Positions 8,620 to 17,551 of a DNA stretch of 37,988 nucleotides are shown here, one piece after another (position 1 is the first letter of the stretch; each line of letters begins with the position of its first letter). The position numbers and the translations under genes are program-made. The stretch is taken from positions 1-37,988 of the forward strand of contig JADJQH010000006.1 in assembly GCA_016712865.1 (NCBI GenBank), in the 5' to 3' direction. Below the pieces are notes generated by a model. The model was not told where the DNA came from, made no database searches, and was given only the letters and a program-made list of their open reading frames with translations. This DNA comes from Dokdonella sp. (GTDB lineage: Bacteria; Pseudomonadota; Gammaproteobacteria; Xanthomonadales; Rhodanobacteraceae).

Positions 8620-11600
8620 CTATGCGGCACTCCGTTGGGCGCGTTCGAGTTCGTCCAGGAAACTGGTGGGGTCTGTCGTCGTCGTGGCCGGCAGTGTGCG
8701 GCCGTTGACGCCCGTCAGGTTGAGGTTGTAGGTGCGGGCGCTGGTGCCGGAACTGCTGGGCAATGCCGCCGCGCCGGCGCCGCCAGGGAGTGCGGCGGTG
8801 CTGGTGGTGTTGCTGGCTGACTGCTGGCGAGCGCTTTCGGCATCGGCCTTGATGTTCTTTTCCTTCAGCGCGTTCAACTCAGTGAGCTTGCGGGCTTGCT
8901 CTTCGTATAGCGCTACCAACTCGCGGTTGCCTTCGAGTTCGGCTTGGCTGCGCTTGGCTTCGATGTCCGCCAAGGCTTGCTGGTAGTCGAGCTGCTGCTT
9001 GAGCAGCGCGGCTTTTTCGGTGTCGCCTTGTTCCGCGGCTATTTCTGCATTGAGGCGGGCGATGTTGGCGCGAGTATCCTCGGCCTCTTGCTGCATTTGT
9101 TGGAGCTTTGCGTTGGCGGCGTCGATAGCGGATTGCAGATTGTCCAGCCGTTGCTGATCGAGCAGGTCGAACTCACCCGACACGCCGCGCGTCGCTTCCG
9201 CCATGGCGGCCATATTGACGCGCCCGTCGTCGGCCATGGCTTGAAGCTGCTCCGTCAGACGCTGGGCGGCCTCTTTTTGGCCGTTGAAGCGCTGCTCGAT
9301 TTCCAGAGCGCGGATCGCGACTTTGTTCGCCCACTCGACATAGCCACCGGTGGCCAATCCAGCAATCGCGTCCGCCAATTCTTGCGAGCTGTCGGCGGCT
9401 TTCTGAGCACTTCCGTCGTAACCGTCAAAGGCTTGCCGGGCTTTGTCGGACAGCGCGCCCAGCCGGTCGCTCCAGCCTTGCAGCGCGCTACTGGCAAAAT
9501 TGCTGGCGGCTTGGGTTTGATCGGCGGCGACTTTCGCGGCATCGGCGGCCTGTTCGGCGGCGGCCACGGCGGCGCGCAAGGCGTCAGCGGCGCCGGTGTC
9601 AGCATCTTTCTGTTTCTCGGCGGCATCGGCGACCTTTTTCCGTTGCTCTTCTTCGAGTTTCAGCGCGGCCGTGTACTGACCGGAGGCCAGTAGGGCCAGC
9701 TTCTTGGCCTCAATTTCGTCGTAACCGGCGGCGACGAACGCTTGCGTCTTGGCGGTCAGTTCGGCGGTGGCCTTGGCGGTCTCGGTTTTAGCGGTCGCGG
9801 CTCCGGCTTCGATGGCGGCGATTTGCACCGCAATCTGCTGTTGCTGCCGTTTGAGCTCCAGGTCTTTCCCGACCTCTTCGTTCGCCGCTTTCCGTCTCGC
9901 GATTTCGGCATCGATGACGTTCAGCACATCAATCGCGGCGGCCGCTTCCAAGCGCTTCTGTTCGGCGATCAACTCCTGCATCCGTGCCTGTTCCCTGAGC
10001 TTCTCGATGGTCAGCGCCCGCGCGTCACGTTCCCGACCCTCGGCCTGCGCTTGCTCGATGAGGGCATCGTAGTAGGCGGCGCTCGCGGATTGCAGGCGCG
10101 TGTAGCCATCGACAACTTGCCCAATCTGCTCGACCCGCGCCTTCTCGGACGTGGTCAGCAGTTCAACGGAATGCGCTTCGTTCGCCAGCTTATCCGCCAA
10201 GGCTTGCGCCGCTTCGGCCTCGGCATGCTTGGCCACCGCGCCTTCTTGAGCCAGCGCCAGGCTTTTTTGCTGTCCAGGCGTCAACTGGTCCTGAACATCC
10301 CGCAGCTTCTCCAGCGTGGCGATCTTAGCCTCTTCGGCGTTGGCCTCGGCTTGCGCGAGCCCGGCGGCCTGCTGAGCGGCCTTGGCGCTCTGCTGGGCAA
10401 TCTCGATAGTCAGCCGCTCAACTTCGTTTGTATCGCCAAGGGCTTTCGCTTTGTCGATCAGCGCTTGCGTTTCAGCGATTTCCGCGTCCGAAACCTGTTT
10501 GAGATACTTTTCCCGAGCCTGCAAGATCCCGCCCACTTTATCGAGGGCGGTGATGAGCTGGTTGTAGGCCGTGACTTGCTTCAGATCGGCGTTGGCCGCC
10601 TCCTGCTGCGCTTCGTTCACGCGCTTTAGAATATCGGCCCGCTTTTCTTCGAGTCCTTGCAGCTTGCCGTTGGCATCCGCCAGCTTGCCGTTGGCCTCGG
10701 TCAGTGCGCGCACCGTCAGATCGGTCTTGGTCCCGGTCTGCTGGTAATACGCCATGATGCCGTTCAGGCGATCCACCTCGCCTTGCAGATCGCTCACGAC
10801 GCGGCGCTGATCCGCCAGCGCATCGTTCACTTTCAGCAAGGCAGCCGACGCTTGGGCGGCATTCATGCGCTTCAGGGCGTCGGCATAGCGATCCGTGGAG
10901 CCCGTCAAGTCATCGACGGTTTGCTTGTTGTCCGAAAATAGCGAGAACAGCAGCCCGAACGCTGAAATCGCTGCCAGCACCAATCCGCCCGGACCGGCCA
11001 GAAACGCCAGCGCCCGCGAGAACAGCCCGACGCTGGCAGCGGCCGGGCCTTGCGCGGCATTCAACGCGGCTTGCGCGGCGGCATAGCGCTGGGTGGCGGC
11101 TGCGGCGGCATTGGCGGCGGCGGTGGCTTGCCCTCGGGCAATGGCCAGGGCTTCCTCGCTGGCAAACAGGCCGGCCAGAGCTTCCAGAGAGGCCAGTTGC
11201 GCTTGAGTGGCCCGCTGCTCCGCCAGCGCCCGGTTGTAGGCAGCCTGCGCGGCGGCGACATGGCTTTGCGCGGCCGCGATATTGGCGGCCTGCTGCTGTT
11301 CAGCGGCGATGGCTTGCTGACGGGCAGCATCCCGCGCGGCAATCGACGCCGTGACAAACTGCCAGGTGCTTTGTACAGCCTTGGCGGCGGCGGTGGCGAA
11401 AGCCGCGCCCATCAGGGCGGCCACCGCATCCATGTTGTTGGCCAGGAACTTCAGGCCGTCGGTCAGTGAGTGAGTCGCGCCCAGTTGCTCGTTCAGACGG
11501 CCGACAAAGAGCGTGGCGGCGTTATCGAGCTGCTGCGTAGCCTGCGCTACGGTCTGCGGCAGCTTGGCGTAGGTTTCGTCAATCGCGGCCTTTTGCGAGA

Positions 11601-12240
11601 GCAGCGCTTGTACGACGCGATCCGACGTGAGTTGCCCGGCTTCGGCTAGGCCGCGCATTTCGCCGACCGTGACACCCAATCCGTCGGCGATGGCCTTGAT
11701 CAGCGCCGGGCTGGCCTCCAGAATGCTGTTGAATTCCTCGCCCCGCAGCACGCCCGAACCCAGCGCTTGCGTGAATTGCAGCGTCGCGCCGGCCGCCGCC
11801 CCCGCTTCCGCGCCGGAGAGCTGCATGCCCTTGGCGACCACACTAGTGACATCGGCGACTTGCTGCTGACTGATGCCTAGACTGTCCGCGTTCTGCTTGA
11901 CCTTACCGTACAGCCGGGCCGTGCTGTCGAGGTTGGCGTTGGCGTCCTTGGCGACGTCCGCCACCGACTGCATCGACGCCTGATAGTCGGCTTCATCGTT
12001 CGTGGCGACTTTGACTTGATTGGAGAGGTTGGTGTAGGCGTCGGCGCGGTCGGTCAATTCCTTGGCGCCACCGACGCTGACGGCCGCGCCAATCAACGCC
12101 CAAAACGATTGCAGCGGTTCCAATGCAGCGCTGGCGGCATTGCCAATCCCAGCCAGCCCGGCTCGCGTCCGCTCGATAACGACGGCGCCTTCGTCTCGGA
12201 CCCGCAGGACCAGTTCAGCCAGCAGGGAGCGCGTTGCCAT
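8620..12240 (-). CDS. Tail tape measure protein
   Basis: The 1206-residue product is the longest tail component besides the 1214-residue protein. It has the standard tape-measure N-terminal domain, with GEEFNSILEASPALIKAIAD and GLGVTVGEMRGLAEAGQLT at about residues 165-210. A hydrophobic stretch in the middle (LAFLAGPGGLVLAAISAFGL) is followed by hundreds of residues of Ala/Gln/Glu/Lys-rich coiled coil. Tape measure proteins set tail length and pass into the host envelope at injection. I chose the ATG at 12240 (MATRSLLAELVL) rather than an in-frame upstream start, because it overlaps the preceding stop as most genes here do. Confidence 0.93.
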   Translation of the reverse strand: MATRSLLAELVLRVRDEGAVVIERTRAGLAGIGNAASAALEPLQSFWALIGAAVSVGGAKELTDRADAYTNLSNQVKVATNDEADYQASMQSVADVAKDANANLDSTARLYGKVKQNADSLGISQQQVADVTSVVAKGMQLSGAEAGAAAGATLQFTQALGSGVLRGEEFNSILEASPALIKAIADGLGVTVGEMRGLAEAGQLTSDRVVQALLSQKAAIDETYAKLPQTVAQATQQLDNAATLFVGRLNEQLGATHSLTDGLKFLANNMDAVAALMGAAFATAAAKAVQSTWQFVTASIAARDAARQQAIAAEQQQAANIAAAQSHVAAAQAAYNRALAEQRATQAQLASLEALAGLFASEEALAIARGQATAAANAAAAATQRYAAAQAALNAAQGPAAASVGLFSRALAFLAGPGGLVLAAISAFGLLFSLFSDNKQTVDDLTGSTDRYADALKRMNAAQASAALLKVNDALADQRRVVSDLQGEVDRLNGIMAYYQQTGTKTDLTVRALTEANGKLADANGKLQGLEEKRADILKRVNEAQQEAANADLKQVTAYNQLITALDKVGGILQAREKYLKQVSDAEIAETQALIDKAKALGDTNEVERLTIEIAQQSAKAAQQAAGLAQAEANAEEAKIATLEKLRDVQDQLTPGQQKSLALAQEGAVAKHAEAEAAQALADKLANEAHSVELLTTSEKARVEQIGQVVDGYTRLQSASAAYYDALIEQAQAEGRERDARALTIEKLREQARMQELIAEQKRLEAAAAIDVLNVIDAEIARRKAANEEVGKDLELKRQQQQIAVQIAAIEAGAATAKTETAKATAELTAKTQAFVAAGYDEIEAKKLALLASGQYTAALKLEEEQRKKVADAAEKQKDADTGAADALRAAVAAAEQAADAAKVAADQTQAASNFASSALQGWSDRLGALSDKARQAFDGYDGSAQKAADSSQELADAIAGLATGGYVEWANKVAIRALEIEQRFNGQKEAAQRLTEQLQAMADDGRVNMAAMAEATRGVSGEFDLLDQQRLDNLQSAIDAANAKLQQMQQEAEDTRANIARLNAEIAAEQGDTEKAALLKQQLDYQQALADIEAKRSQAELEGNRELVALYEEQARKLTELNALKEKNIKADAESARQQSASNTTSTAALPGGAGAAALPSSSGTSARTYNLNLTGVNGRTLPATTTTDPTSFLDELERAQRSAA

Positions 12241-12797
12241 TATCCGGTTCGCCGATCCACGGCCGTTTCCAGCCGTTTCAAGAAGTCGTTTTGCAGCGCT
12301 TGCGCCGACTTTCCAAGATCGGCATCGCTGAACAAAATGCTCAGCAGCGCGGCGGCCGACGGCCCCAGAGCTACTGCTAAGTCGTGCCCTTTGAGCCGGG
12401 TGGTCAGCGGCGCCTGGTACTGACCGAACGGATTGACGAACCCGGCCGCGACCTTTTTCCCGCCCGGCCAATCGATCAAGATGCGATGGCGGGCCGGGTG
12501 ACCGGTGGGCTGATGCGTCCAGCGGTAATCTGGAACCGGAATCCCTTTTTGCGAGGGCCGGATTTGCGCTCGGTAATCACCCGGGCGGTTGGATCGCCGA
12601 ATCGGCGTTCGAGAATTCAGCAGCGCGCGCCGCAATCCGGTTTGTGCCATGGCCAGCACCACCAAGCGCCGCCGGGTCGCGGTCGCGGTGGTGCCCACCG
12701 ATCCGCGCGCTGCCCGCACGATTTCCCCTTTGAGCGCGCCGATTGCTTGGATGGCCTCGGCCAGCCCGCGCTGTTCGATCAGGTCACTGGCGGCCAT
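12240..12797 (-). CDS. Minor tail protein, gpZ/tail-completion-like
   Basis: The 185-residue basic product starts with a helical segment (LAEAIQAIGALKGEIVRAARG) and a run of Thr/Arg. It then has GKKVAAGFVNPFGQYQAPLTTR, a pattern seen in gpZ-like minor tail proteins. Its stop overlaps the tape-measure start. Tail-completion proteins of this type join the top of the tail to the head or help finish the tube. The family assignment is tentative; the gene call is solid. Confidence 0.78.
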   Translation of the reverse strand: MAASDLIEQRGLAEAIQAIGALKGEIVRAARGSVGTTATATRRRLVVLAMAQTGLRRALLNSRTPIRRSNRPGDYRAQIRPSQKGIPVPDYRWTHQPTGHPARHRILIDWPGGKKVAAGFVNPFGQYQAPLTTRLKGHDLAVALGPSAAALLSILFSDADLGKSAQALQNDFLKRLETAVDRRTG

Positions 12798-12809
12798 GGT
12801 TATGCAGGC

Positions 12810-13250
12810 TCATGTCACTACAATCAATCGCAATTCGTCCAGCGCGTAAGTCCACCCGGCAGGTGGGCTAGCCGGCGGCAATGTGGCAAATCCCGCCAAC
12901 GGCATCACGCGAATCGGCCCCTCCCCGTCATGGCGCGGCATCACGGTAAACATCCGGCCATCATGCAGGGTCAGCGTGAAGGTCGCCTCGGCCACCAAGA
13001 GCGCCGCCCGCAAATCGGTCAGGCTGGAAAATCCCATAAAGGGCTGATTCAGCAAGACCCATGCGGTATAGCGGCTGCCATCCTTGGCGCCGGCCAGCGT
13101 AATCGGCCGGCCGGCCTGCTTGACCGCCTCATCAACGATCAGCGAGCCGGTCAGGCCATATTCGGTGCTCTGAGCGATAGGCGACCAGGCGTGCTCATCC
13201 GACCACACCAAGCCGTCAGGCAGCGTCAGGGCGCCCAGAGTGATGGACAT
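12810..13250 (-). CDS. Tail protein between tube and tape measure
   Basis: The 146-residue product is beta-rich (SITLGALTLPDGLVWSDEHA, FTLTLHDGRMFTVMPRHDG, YALDELRLIVVT). It reads like a compact tail-component domain rather than an all-helical tail assembly chaperone. It lies 15 bases after the tube gene and 12 bases before the gpZ-like gene. No programmed-slippage G/GT pair, typical for this slot in lambda-like phages, is evident. The exact function is unknown. Confidence 0.75.
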   Translation of the reverse strand: MSITLGALTLPDGLVWSDEHAWSPIAQSTEYGLTGSLIVDEAVKQAGRPITLAGAKDGSRYTAWVLLNQPFMGFSSLTDLRAALLVAEATFTLTLHDGRMFTVMPRHDGEGPIRVMPLAGFATLPPASPPAGWTYALDELRLIVVT

Positions 13251-13265
13251 ATCGCGCGGCGTCGG

Positions 13266-14027
13266 TTACGCGGCGGCAAGATCGGTAAACTCAGCCTGCC
13301 ACGGCGAGGACTCGTTGGCGGGCGTGATCAGGCCGCCGGCAAAGGTGCCTTTGAGATACCCGCCAGCCACCACGTCGAACGTGCCGCTGGCGGCCAGCGA
13401 TGCCTTGTGGACGATAATCAGGCATCGAGTCTGGCTGACCTTTTCGGTCCCTGTCCCGACAAATTTCAGATAGGCCGACTTAGCCTTGCCAGCTTTATGC
13501 GTCTCGATTGTGCGCGCGGTGACGGTATAGCTGACCTTGGCCACGGTCGCCCCGGTAGAATTCAGCGCCTTGAATAGCCCGCTGACCAGGTCTACCGAAT
13601 AATTGGCCGGGTCCACCGTGACATCGCCCGACGTTTTGGCGCTGAAAGTGGAAATGTACTTGTTGGCAAGGGGAACCCAAAGCCCAACCGCCGGGACGAT
13701 CGCTTCGTCGGTTACCGTGCTACTGCCTTGCGCCACTTCGGACAGATCGGCGCCCAACAGCAGGGCAAGCATCTGCGGCGACATGTAGTCGGCCTCGGCT
13801 GACAGCGCGGCCGCTTCGGTGGGCTTTTGAACTTGCGCCAAGTTTTCGCCGAAATCGCCATCTCGGTTCGAAATCAGGCTATCGGCCTCCTGGGTTTGCG
13901 CCGTGATCTCAAATTTGGTGAAGTTCACCGCGTCATAAAACTGGGTCGGCGGCGTATCTCCAGACCAGAATCCAGGGCGAAAGGCGCAATTCAGATACGT
14001 GGCGCGCGCGGCAACGGCTAGAGTCAT
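13266..14027 (-). CDS. Major tail tube protein
   Basis: The 253-residue product is beta-rich with Thr/Val/Asp-rich strands (TSGDVTVDPANYSVDLVSGLF, AKVSYTVTARTIETHKAGKAK) and a long helical insertion near residues 70-90. It occupies the tube slot after the tail-terminator gene. I use the ATG at 14027 because GGAGG lies at ribosome-site distance before it; an upstream in-frame ATG lacks such a site. A strong hairpin lies just upstream at 14051-14065. Tube subunits form the hexameric rings through which DNA leaves. Confidence 0.78.
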   Translation of the reverse strand: MTLAVAARATYLNCAFRPGFWSGDTPPTQFYDAVNFTKFEITAQTQEADSLISNRDGDFGENLAQVQKPTEAAALSAEADYMSPQMLALLLGADLSEVAQGSSTVTDEAIVPAVGLWVPLANKYISTFSAKTSGDVTVDPANYSVDLVSGLFKALNSTGATVAKVSYTVTARTIETHKAGKAKSAYLKFVGTGTEKVSQTRCLIIVHKASLAASGTFDVVAGGYLKGTFAGGLITPANESSPWQAEFTDLAAA

Positions 14028-14050
14028 GATCAATTCCTCCAAATAACGGG

Positions 14051-14065
14051 CCGCCGTCTCGGCGG
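14051..14065 (-). promoter_or_regulatory. Stem-loop after tail-terminator stop, before tail tube gene
   Basis: A perfect 6-bp GC stem (CCGCCG/CGGCGG) with a 3-base loop lies immediately after the upstream stop codon and 24 bases before the tube start. There is no U-run, so it is not a classical terminator. It may be an RNA processing or stability element. Confidence 0.55.
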
Positions 14066-14512
14066 TCAAAAACCAATGAAATTACACTCGTACCCAATCC
14101 ACAGAAACATCGCAAACGTCGCGACCGGCCGTCCTTCGCTGGGTTCATCAAAGACCGCCGGCTCCACTGTCAACGGACGCTCATATCGCGTCAAAGCCAA
14201 GCGCAGATCATCCAGTAGCTCATCGCGAGCCGTTTCCCAGTCCCCGCTTTCCTTGACCCCGCCGGTCAACAAAATCCGCCGCTCCCAAAGCTGAACCTTG
14301 GTCCAGGCGTTCGTCTCGCTCGCTTCGTTATTGACCGCGCGCTCGTCAAGGGCGGCCAACAGCAGTATTGGTAAGTTGTCCGCCAGGGTGACATCTATTT
14401 CCGGCCGCCCGGAGTGCACGATGACGTTCTGCCGATACCCATTGGCCATCGTGATGGTTTGCAAGTGAGCCTTGAGCGCCTGAAAGGCCACCGCCGAATT
14501 CGGCGCGCTCAT
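14066..14512 (-). CDS. Tail terminator / minor tail protein U-like
   Basis: The 148-residue product has an N-terminal helix (AVAFQALKAHLQTI), then LADNLPILLLAALDERAV and a long alpha-beta body. It fits the slot between the head-closure gene and the tube, which in HK97-type phages holds the tail terminator that caps the tube. The start at 14512 overlaps the preceding stop as ATGA. The assignment comes mainly from gene order. Confidence 0.72.
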   Translation of the reverse strand: MSAPNSAVAFQALKAHLQTITMANGYRQNVIVHSGRPEIDVTLADNLPILLLAALDERAVNNEASETNAWTKVQLWERRILLTGGVKESGDWETARDELLDDLRLALTRYERPLTVEPAVFDEPSEGRPVATFAMFLWIGYECNFIGF

Positions 14513-15057
14513 GCCGGGGTCCCCCACAACAAGCGGACCACTCCATCATCGCCGCCCGCCACCAGCCCCAGCACCTCATAATCGACGCCGCGCGTCATGA
14601 CCCGGTCCCCTTTCTTCGCTCGCCCGACTTCGATCAGCGGCAGCTCCAGCCGGGCGCGATAAACGACCGTCTGGCTTTGCTCGCCGATAAACGGCGCGTC
14701 ATGGATCACGAAACACCGGGTATCGACGGGATTGCCGCCGGCCGGGGTATAGACAGCCGGATCGCCCACCAGCTCGGTACAGGATGCCAGCCAGTCGCGT
14801 CCCTTGCCGTCTGGATTCCGCACATGGTTGACGTGAAAAAGCTGCAAGCCATCCACCAGAAACCAGCCGGCCAGCAGATCGGGATACCGCATGCGGCATT
14901 GAATCGCCGCCGGCGAACGCAGCCCTCCAGAGACGGGCACGCTACCGGTGGCCGACGCGGAAAACCCGCCCCACACCGTCGTTACGGTCATGGCGGCCGG
15001 CGGATCGCCGGACAGCTTCTTGACGGTCACCCGTCGCCTCAACGCGCCTGCTCGCAT
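14509..15057 (-). CDS. Head closure / head-tail joining protein
   Basis: The 182-residue product begins MRAGALRRRVTVKKLSGDPP, the short basic opening typical of head-tail joining proteins. It continues as a small beta-barrel-like protein ending DRVMTRGVDYEVLGLVAGGD. It overlaps the upstream connector gene by 19 bases and the next gene by four. In HK97-type phages this slot holds the stopper that binds the connector ring and retains packaged DNA. Confidence 0.75.
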   Translation of the reverse strand: MRAGALRRRVTVKKLSGDPPAAMTVTTVWGGFSASATGSVPVSGGLRSPAAIQCRMRYPDLLAGWFLVDGLQLFHVNHVRNPDGKGRDWLASCTELVGDPAVYTPAGGNPVDTRCFVIHDAPFIGEQSQTVVYRARLELPLIEVGRAKKGDRVMTRGVDYEVLGLVAGGDDGVVRLLWGTPA

Positions 15058-15629
15058 TGCCGCCAGCCGTAGTCAGGGATGATCCAAGGCGCCAGTAGGC
15101 TATCGACGAAGGCATGTGAGGCCGCCGGCGCCGGGCCGCTTCGCTCGCGATATTCGTACAGCTCGCCCACGCGGGCGACAATCCACTGCCGAATGCCCAG
15201 GGGCACAACGGCGAGAGTTTCCCAGGAGCAGGATTGAAACGTCACCCGCACCGAATCGGGATAATGACCGACCGTTGGCCAGGTCACGCCATGCGTGGGC
15301 ACCACGATGGACGGCGGCCCCGAGACCAAAAACACATCATTCGCATTCAAGGCAACCCAATCGCCCGCATCTTGGCAATATTCGACCGTCACGCTTTGCG
15401 CCGTGGGCCACGGCAGCCGTATCTGTCGCGGCAGAGAGTCCAGAAACAACATCCAGGTTTGCGGCAGGATGGCCCGATGGAGCCGATGTTCAGCTTCATC
15501 GGAGGCGGCTCCAATCAGAGCGGCCAGCAACGTATCGTCGTCACTCAGATCGATCCGCAGGGCGGATTTGACCGTCGCCACATCAACGGGCAAATCCGCT
15601 GGGGCGACAGTCCGAATCAAACCGGCCAT
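15039..15629 (-). CDS. Head-tail connector, gp6-like adaptor
   Basis: The 196-residue product contains the typical adaptor opening: PVDVATVKSALRIDLSDDDT followed by LLAALIGAASDEAEHRLHR. This helical bundle is found in gp6-like connector proteins. WPTAQSVTVEYCQDAGDWVAL and a C-terminal helical region (GIRQWIVARVGELYEYRE) follow. These proteins form a ring under the portal. The start at 15629 shares one base with the preceding TAA. The protein family is clear. Confidence 0.85.
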   Translation of the reverse strand: MAGLIRTVAPADLPVDVATVKSALRIDLSDDDTLLAALIGAASDEAEHRLHRAILPQTWMLFLDSLPRQIRLPWPTAQSVTVEYCQDAGDWVALNANDVFLVSGPPSIVVPTHGVTWPTVGHYPDSVRVTFQSCSWETLAVVPLGIRQWIVARVGELYEYRERSGPAPAASHAFVDSLLAPWIIPDYGWRQCEQAR

Positions 15630-16078
15630 TACTTGATGACCTGCACCACGCTGGCCAAGTCGTTGGCAATGCCGGGGCCATAACGACCTTCCCCAAGCAC
15701 CACGCACGCCGCCGGCCCGCCGACCGCGTCGCCGGTCGCCATGGTGGCTCGAACATACTGTTTGCCATTGGCGATCAGGTCGGTGCTCTTAACGGCAATG
15801 ATGATTTGCTTGTTGTCGTTGGCGCTGGCGTCGGCCGCAAGCTGGGTGGCTTGCTTGCCAGTGATGTCAACGGCATTGCTGGTGCCGTCGGAATCGCAGG
15901 TTTCCACGCCGCAGTCGATAGTCTCGGCCGCCATGTTGCCCAACTGAAACACGAACAGCAGTTGATCCCATTTTGAAACGTCGATGGCGCCGGACACTAC
16001 CGGCGTGCTCGCCACGGTTTGCGGCGGAATGACGCCCACCACCGCCAACTGTTCGGCAAGAGAAACGTTCGGGTACAT
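15629..16078 (-). CDS. Small structural protein after capsid, possible decoration protein
   Basis: The 149-residue product starts at the ATG preceded by GGAGG five bases upstream; a GTG two codons earlier is less likely. The sequence is beta-rich with KWDQLLFVFQLGNMAAETID and a short Cys pair (DCGVETCDSDG). It lies directly after the major capsid gene and ends in a one-base overlap with the adaptor gene. Head decoration or neck protein is a reasonable reading from position only. Confidence 0.7.
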   Translation of the reverse strand: MYPNVSLAEQLAVVGVIPPQTVASTPVVSGAIDVSKWDQLLFVFQLGNMAAETIDCGVETCDSDGTSNAVDITGKQATQLAADASANDNKQIIIAVKSTDLIANGKQYVRATMATGDAVGGPAACVVLGEGRYGPGIANDLASVVQVIK

Positions 16079-16090
16079 ACACACCTCCAG

Positions 16091-16118
16091 AATTTCGGCC
16101 CGGAGGCCGTTCGAAATT
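16091..16118 (-). promoter_or_regulatory. Stem-loop overlapping the capsid gene stop
   Basis: AATTTCG and CGAAATT form a 7-bp outer stem around a GC-rich inner stem (CGGCC/GGCCG). The hairpin spans the end of the capsid gene and lies three bases before the GGAGG of the next gene. It lacks a U-run. It may tune read-through or transcript stability between the highly expressed capsid gene and the next one. Confidence 0.55.
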
Positions 16119-17463
16119 ATCGGTCCTCAAGGGTCACGAAATGCGACAGGGTATTGCTGCCCTTGGCGCGCGCGATCGGCGCCGACAACCACGGCTGACC
16201 GCCGATTCGGAACGACCAGCGGAACGCGGTGATCCCCTGATCGAACCAAAGATGCATGGACATGGCTTCCTTGATGCCGCCGGCCTTGTAGGGCGCGAAG
16301 TAGCCCGGCAGGTAAGCCAGAATGATGTCGCCTTTGTCGCCGAGAGTGGCGCAGGCTTCTGTGGACAGAATAGGCCGGCCCTGCAAGGTCCCGTTGGTCT
16401 GGTCGTAACGCAGCCCGCCTTCGGGGATTATCGCGCTAGCCCCCGCCGCGATACCCGCGCCGGCGCTGGACTTGAACTCAAGGCTCAAGCTCAACAATTG
16501 CGCCTCGATGTCCTGATTGATAACCCATACCGCGTTACGACGAACCCGGTCCGGCATCCGCGAAAACATCTTGAGCACATTGGCAGCCACCACGGTATTA
16601 GCGGCCTGACTGTTTTCCTTGCTGACAGTGACCAAGCACGGCGCATTCAAAATGCCCAGGTTTTGACCTTGAGAACCGGTGCCGTTGATGATTTCGTCCG
16701 TGATCCGGTAGTCGATCTTTTCGCCGGCTTTCGTGGTCAGGAAGCGGCCCAACATGGGGGCGTCTTCCAAAAGCTGGTCGGTGACGGGCACGAGGGCATA
16801 AAGCTCTTCGACCCGAACCGATACCTCCTTGAGATTGATCGCGCTTTGCGTCATCGTCGCTGCCTCGGCGCGTCGATACACCCGCACGCCGCCGCTGGTC
16901 CCCCAGGCGGTGTCCTCGTCGGTGGGCACGATGACCGTGCTACGCGAGGTGGGCACAGCGTCGCATCGGCTCAAAAACGAATCCTCGCCGGTCACTAGGC
17001 TAGTGATCTGCTCGCGATATTCGGGAGGCACGGCGAATCCGCCGTCCGTACCGACGCCCTCGTTACCGTAGGTCGCCAAAGCGGCGTCGCGAATATCTCT
17101 ATGGTGAGGATTTTCCTTGACCGCCAGGGCGAACTCGCCCAGATTGTTGAACCCCCAGCGCGGATCTTTGGACCGACGCGAATCCCCCACCGATACCCGC
17201 GCCCCATCTCGCGCTTGCATGGGTGTTCCCGCTGGATCGGCGCGGCGCCCTTGGCTTTGCGTTAAGCCCGCCTCCATATCCGCAAATCGTTGATCGCGAG
17301 CAATCTGAGCGGACAGCTTGCTCATTTCCTCGACATACCCTTCAAGCAGGTTGTTTTCCTCGTCGGTCATGTCGCGGTTTTCATCATGGCCCTTGGCGCG
17401 CAGCTCTTTGTACAACTTGGCTAGCTCCGCTTGGCGCGCTTTCATTTCGGCGATGTCAGGCAT
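16117..17463 (-). CDS. HK97-type major capsid protein
   Basis: The 448-residue product has the two-part plan of unprocessed HK97 capsid proteins. An N-terminal charged coiled-coil delta/scaffold region (about residues 1-75) is followed by the capsid fold, opening with GGFAVPPEYREQITSLVTGE near residue 145. Later it has EELYALVPVTDQLLEDAPML, RVRRNAVWVINQDIEAQL and LQGRPILSTEACATLGDKGD, all typical of this family. The N-terminal part is normally removed by the prohead protease encoded just upstream. AAGAGGAC lies at ribosome-site distance. Confidence 0.95.
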   Translation of the reverse strand: MPDIAEMKARQAELAKLYKELRAKGHDENRDMTDEENNLLEGYVEEMSKLSAQIARDQRFADMEAGLTQSQGRRADPAGTPMQARDGARVSVGDSRRSKDPRWGFNNLGEFALAVKENPHHRDIRDAALATYGNEGVGTDGGFAVPPEYREQITSLVTGEDSFLSRCDAVPTSRSTVIVPTDEDTAWGTSGGVRVYRRAEAATMTQSAINLKEVSVRVEELYALVPVTDQLLEDAPMLGRFLTTKAGEKIDYRITDEIINGTGSQGQNLGILNAPCLVTVSKENSQAANTVVAANVLKMFSRMPDRVRRNAVWVINQDIEAQLLSLSLEFKSSAGAGIAAGASAIIPEGGLRYDQTNGTLQGRPILSTEACATLGDKGDIILAYLPGYFAPYKAGGIKEAMSMHLWFDQGITAFRWSFRIGGQPWLSAPIARAKGSNTLSHFVTLEDR

Positions 17464-17485
17464 CAGTCTTGTCCTCTTAGGTGAA

Positions 17486-17551
17486 ACGCGCCGCCTCCCG
17501 GCGGTGCTTCTTAGGTTGAACTCAAATCAACGCGCCGCCTCCCGGCGGTGC
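17486..17551 (-). repeat. Two identical 22-base hairpin repeats before the capsid gene
   Basis: The same 22-base unit occurs at 17486-17507 and 17530-17551. Each contains the stem CCGCC/GGCGG closed by a GGGA loop on the transcribed strand. The second begins directly after the protease stop codon. Together they fill nearly all of the 88-base gap before the capsid gene. Confidence 0.75.

Noticed and set aside
12384-13577. 397-codon plus-strand ORF
   Set aside because: It crosses three minus-strand tail genes and is the usual GC-rich antisense shadow with Arg/Gly/Gln composition.
17486-17551. CRISPR-like array
   Set aside because: Only two repeat units, each a hairpin abutting a stop codon, 44 bases apart, with no cas genes.
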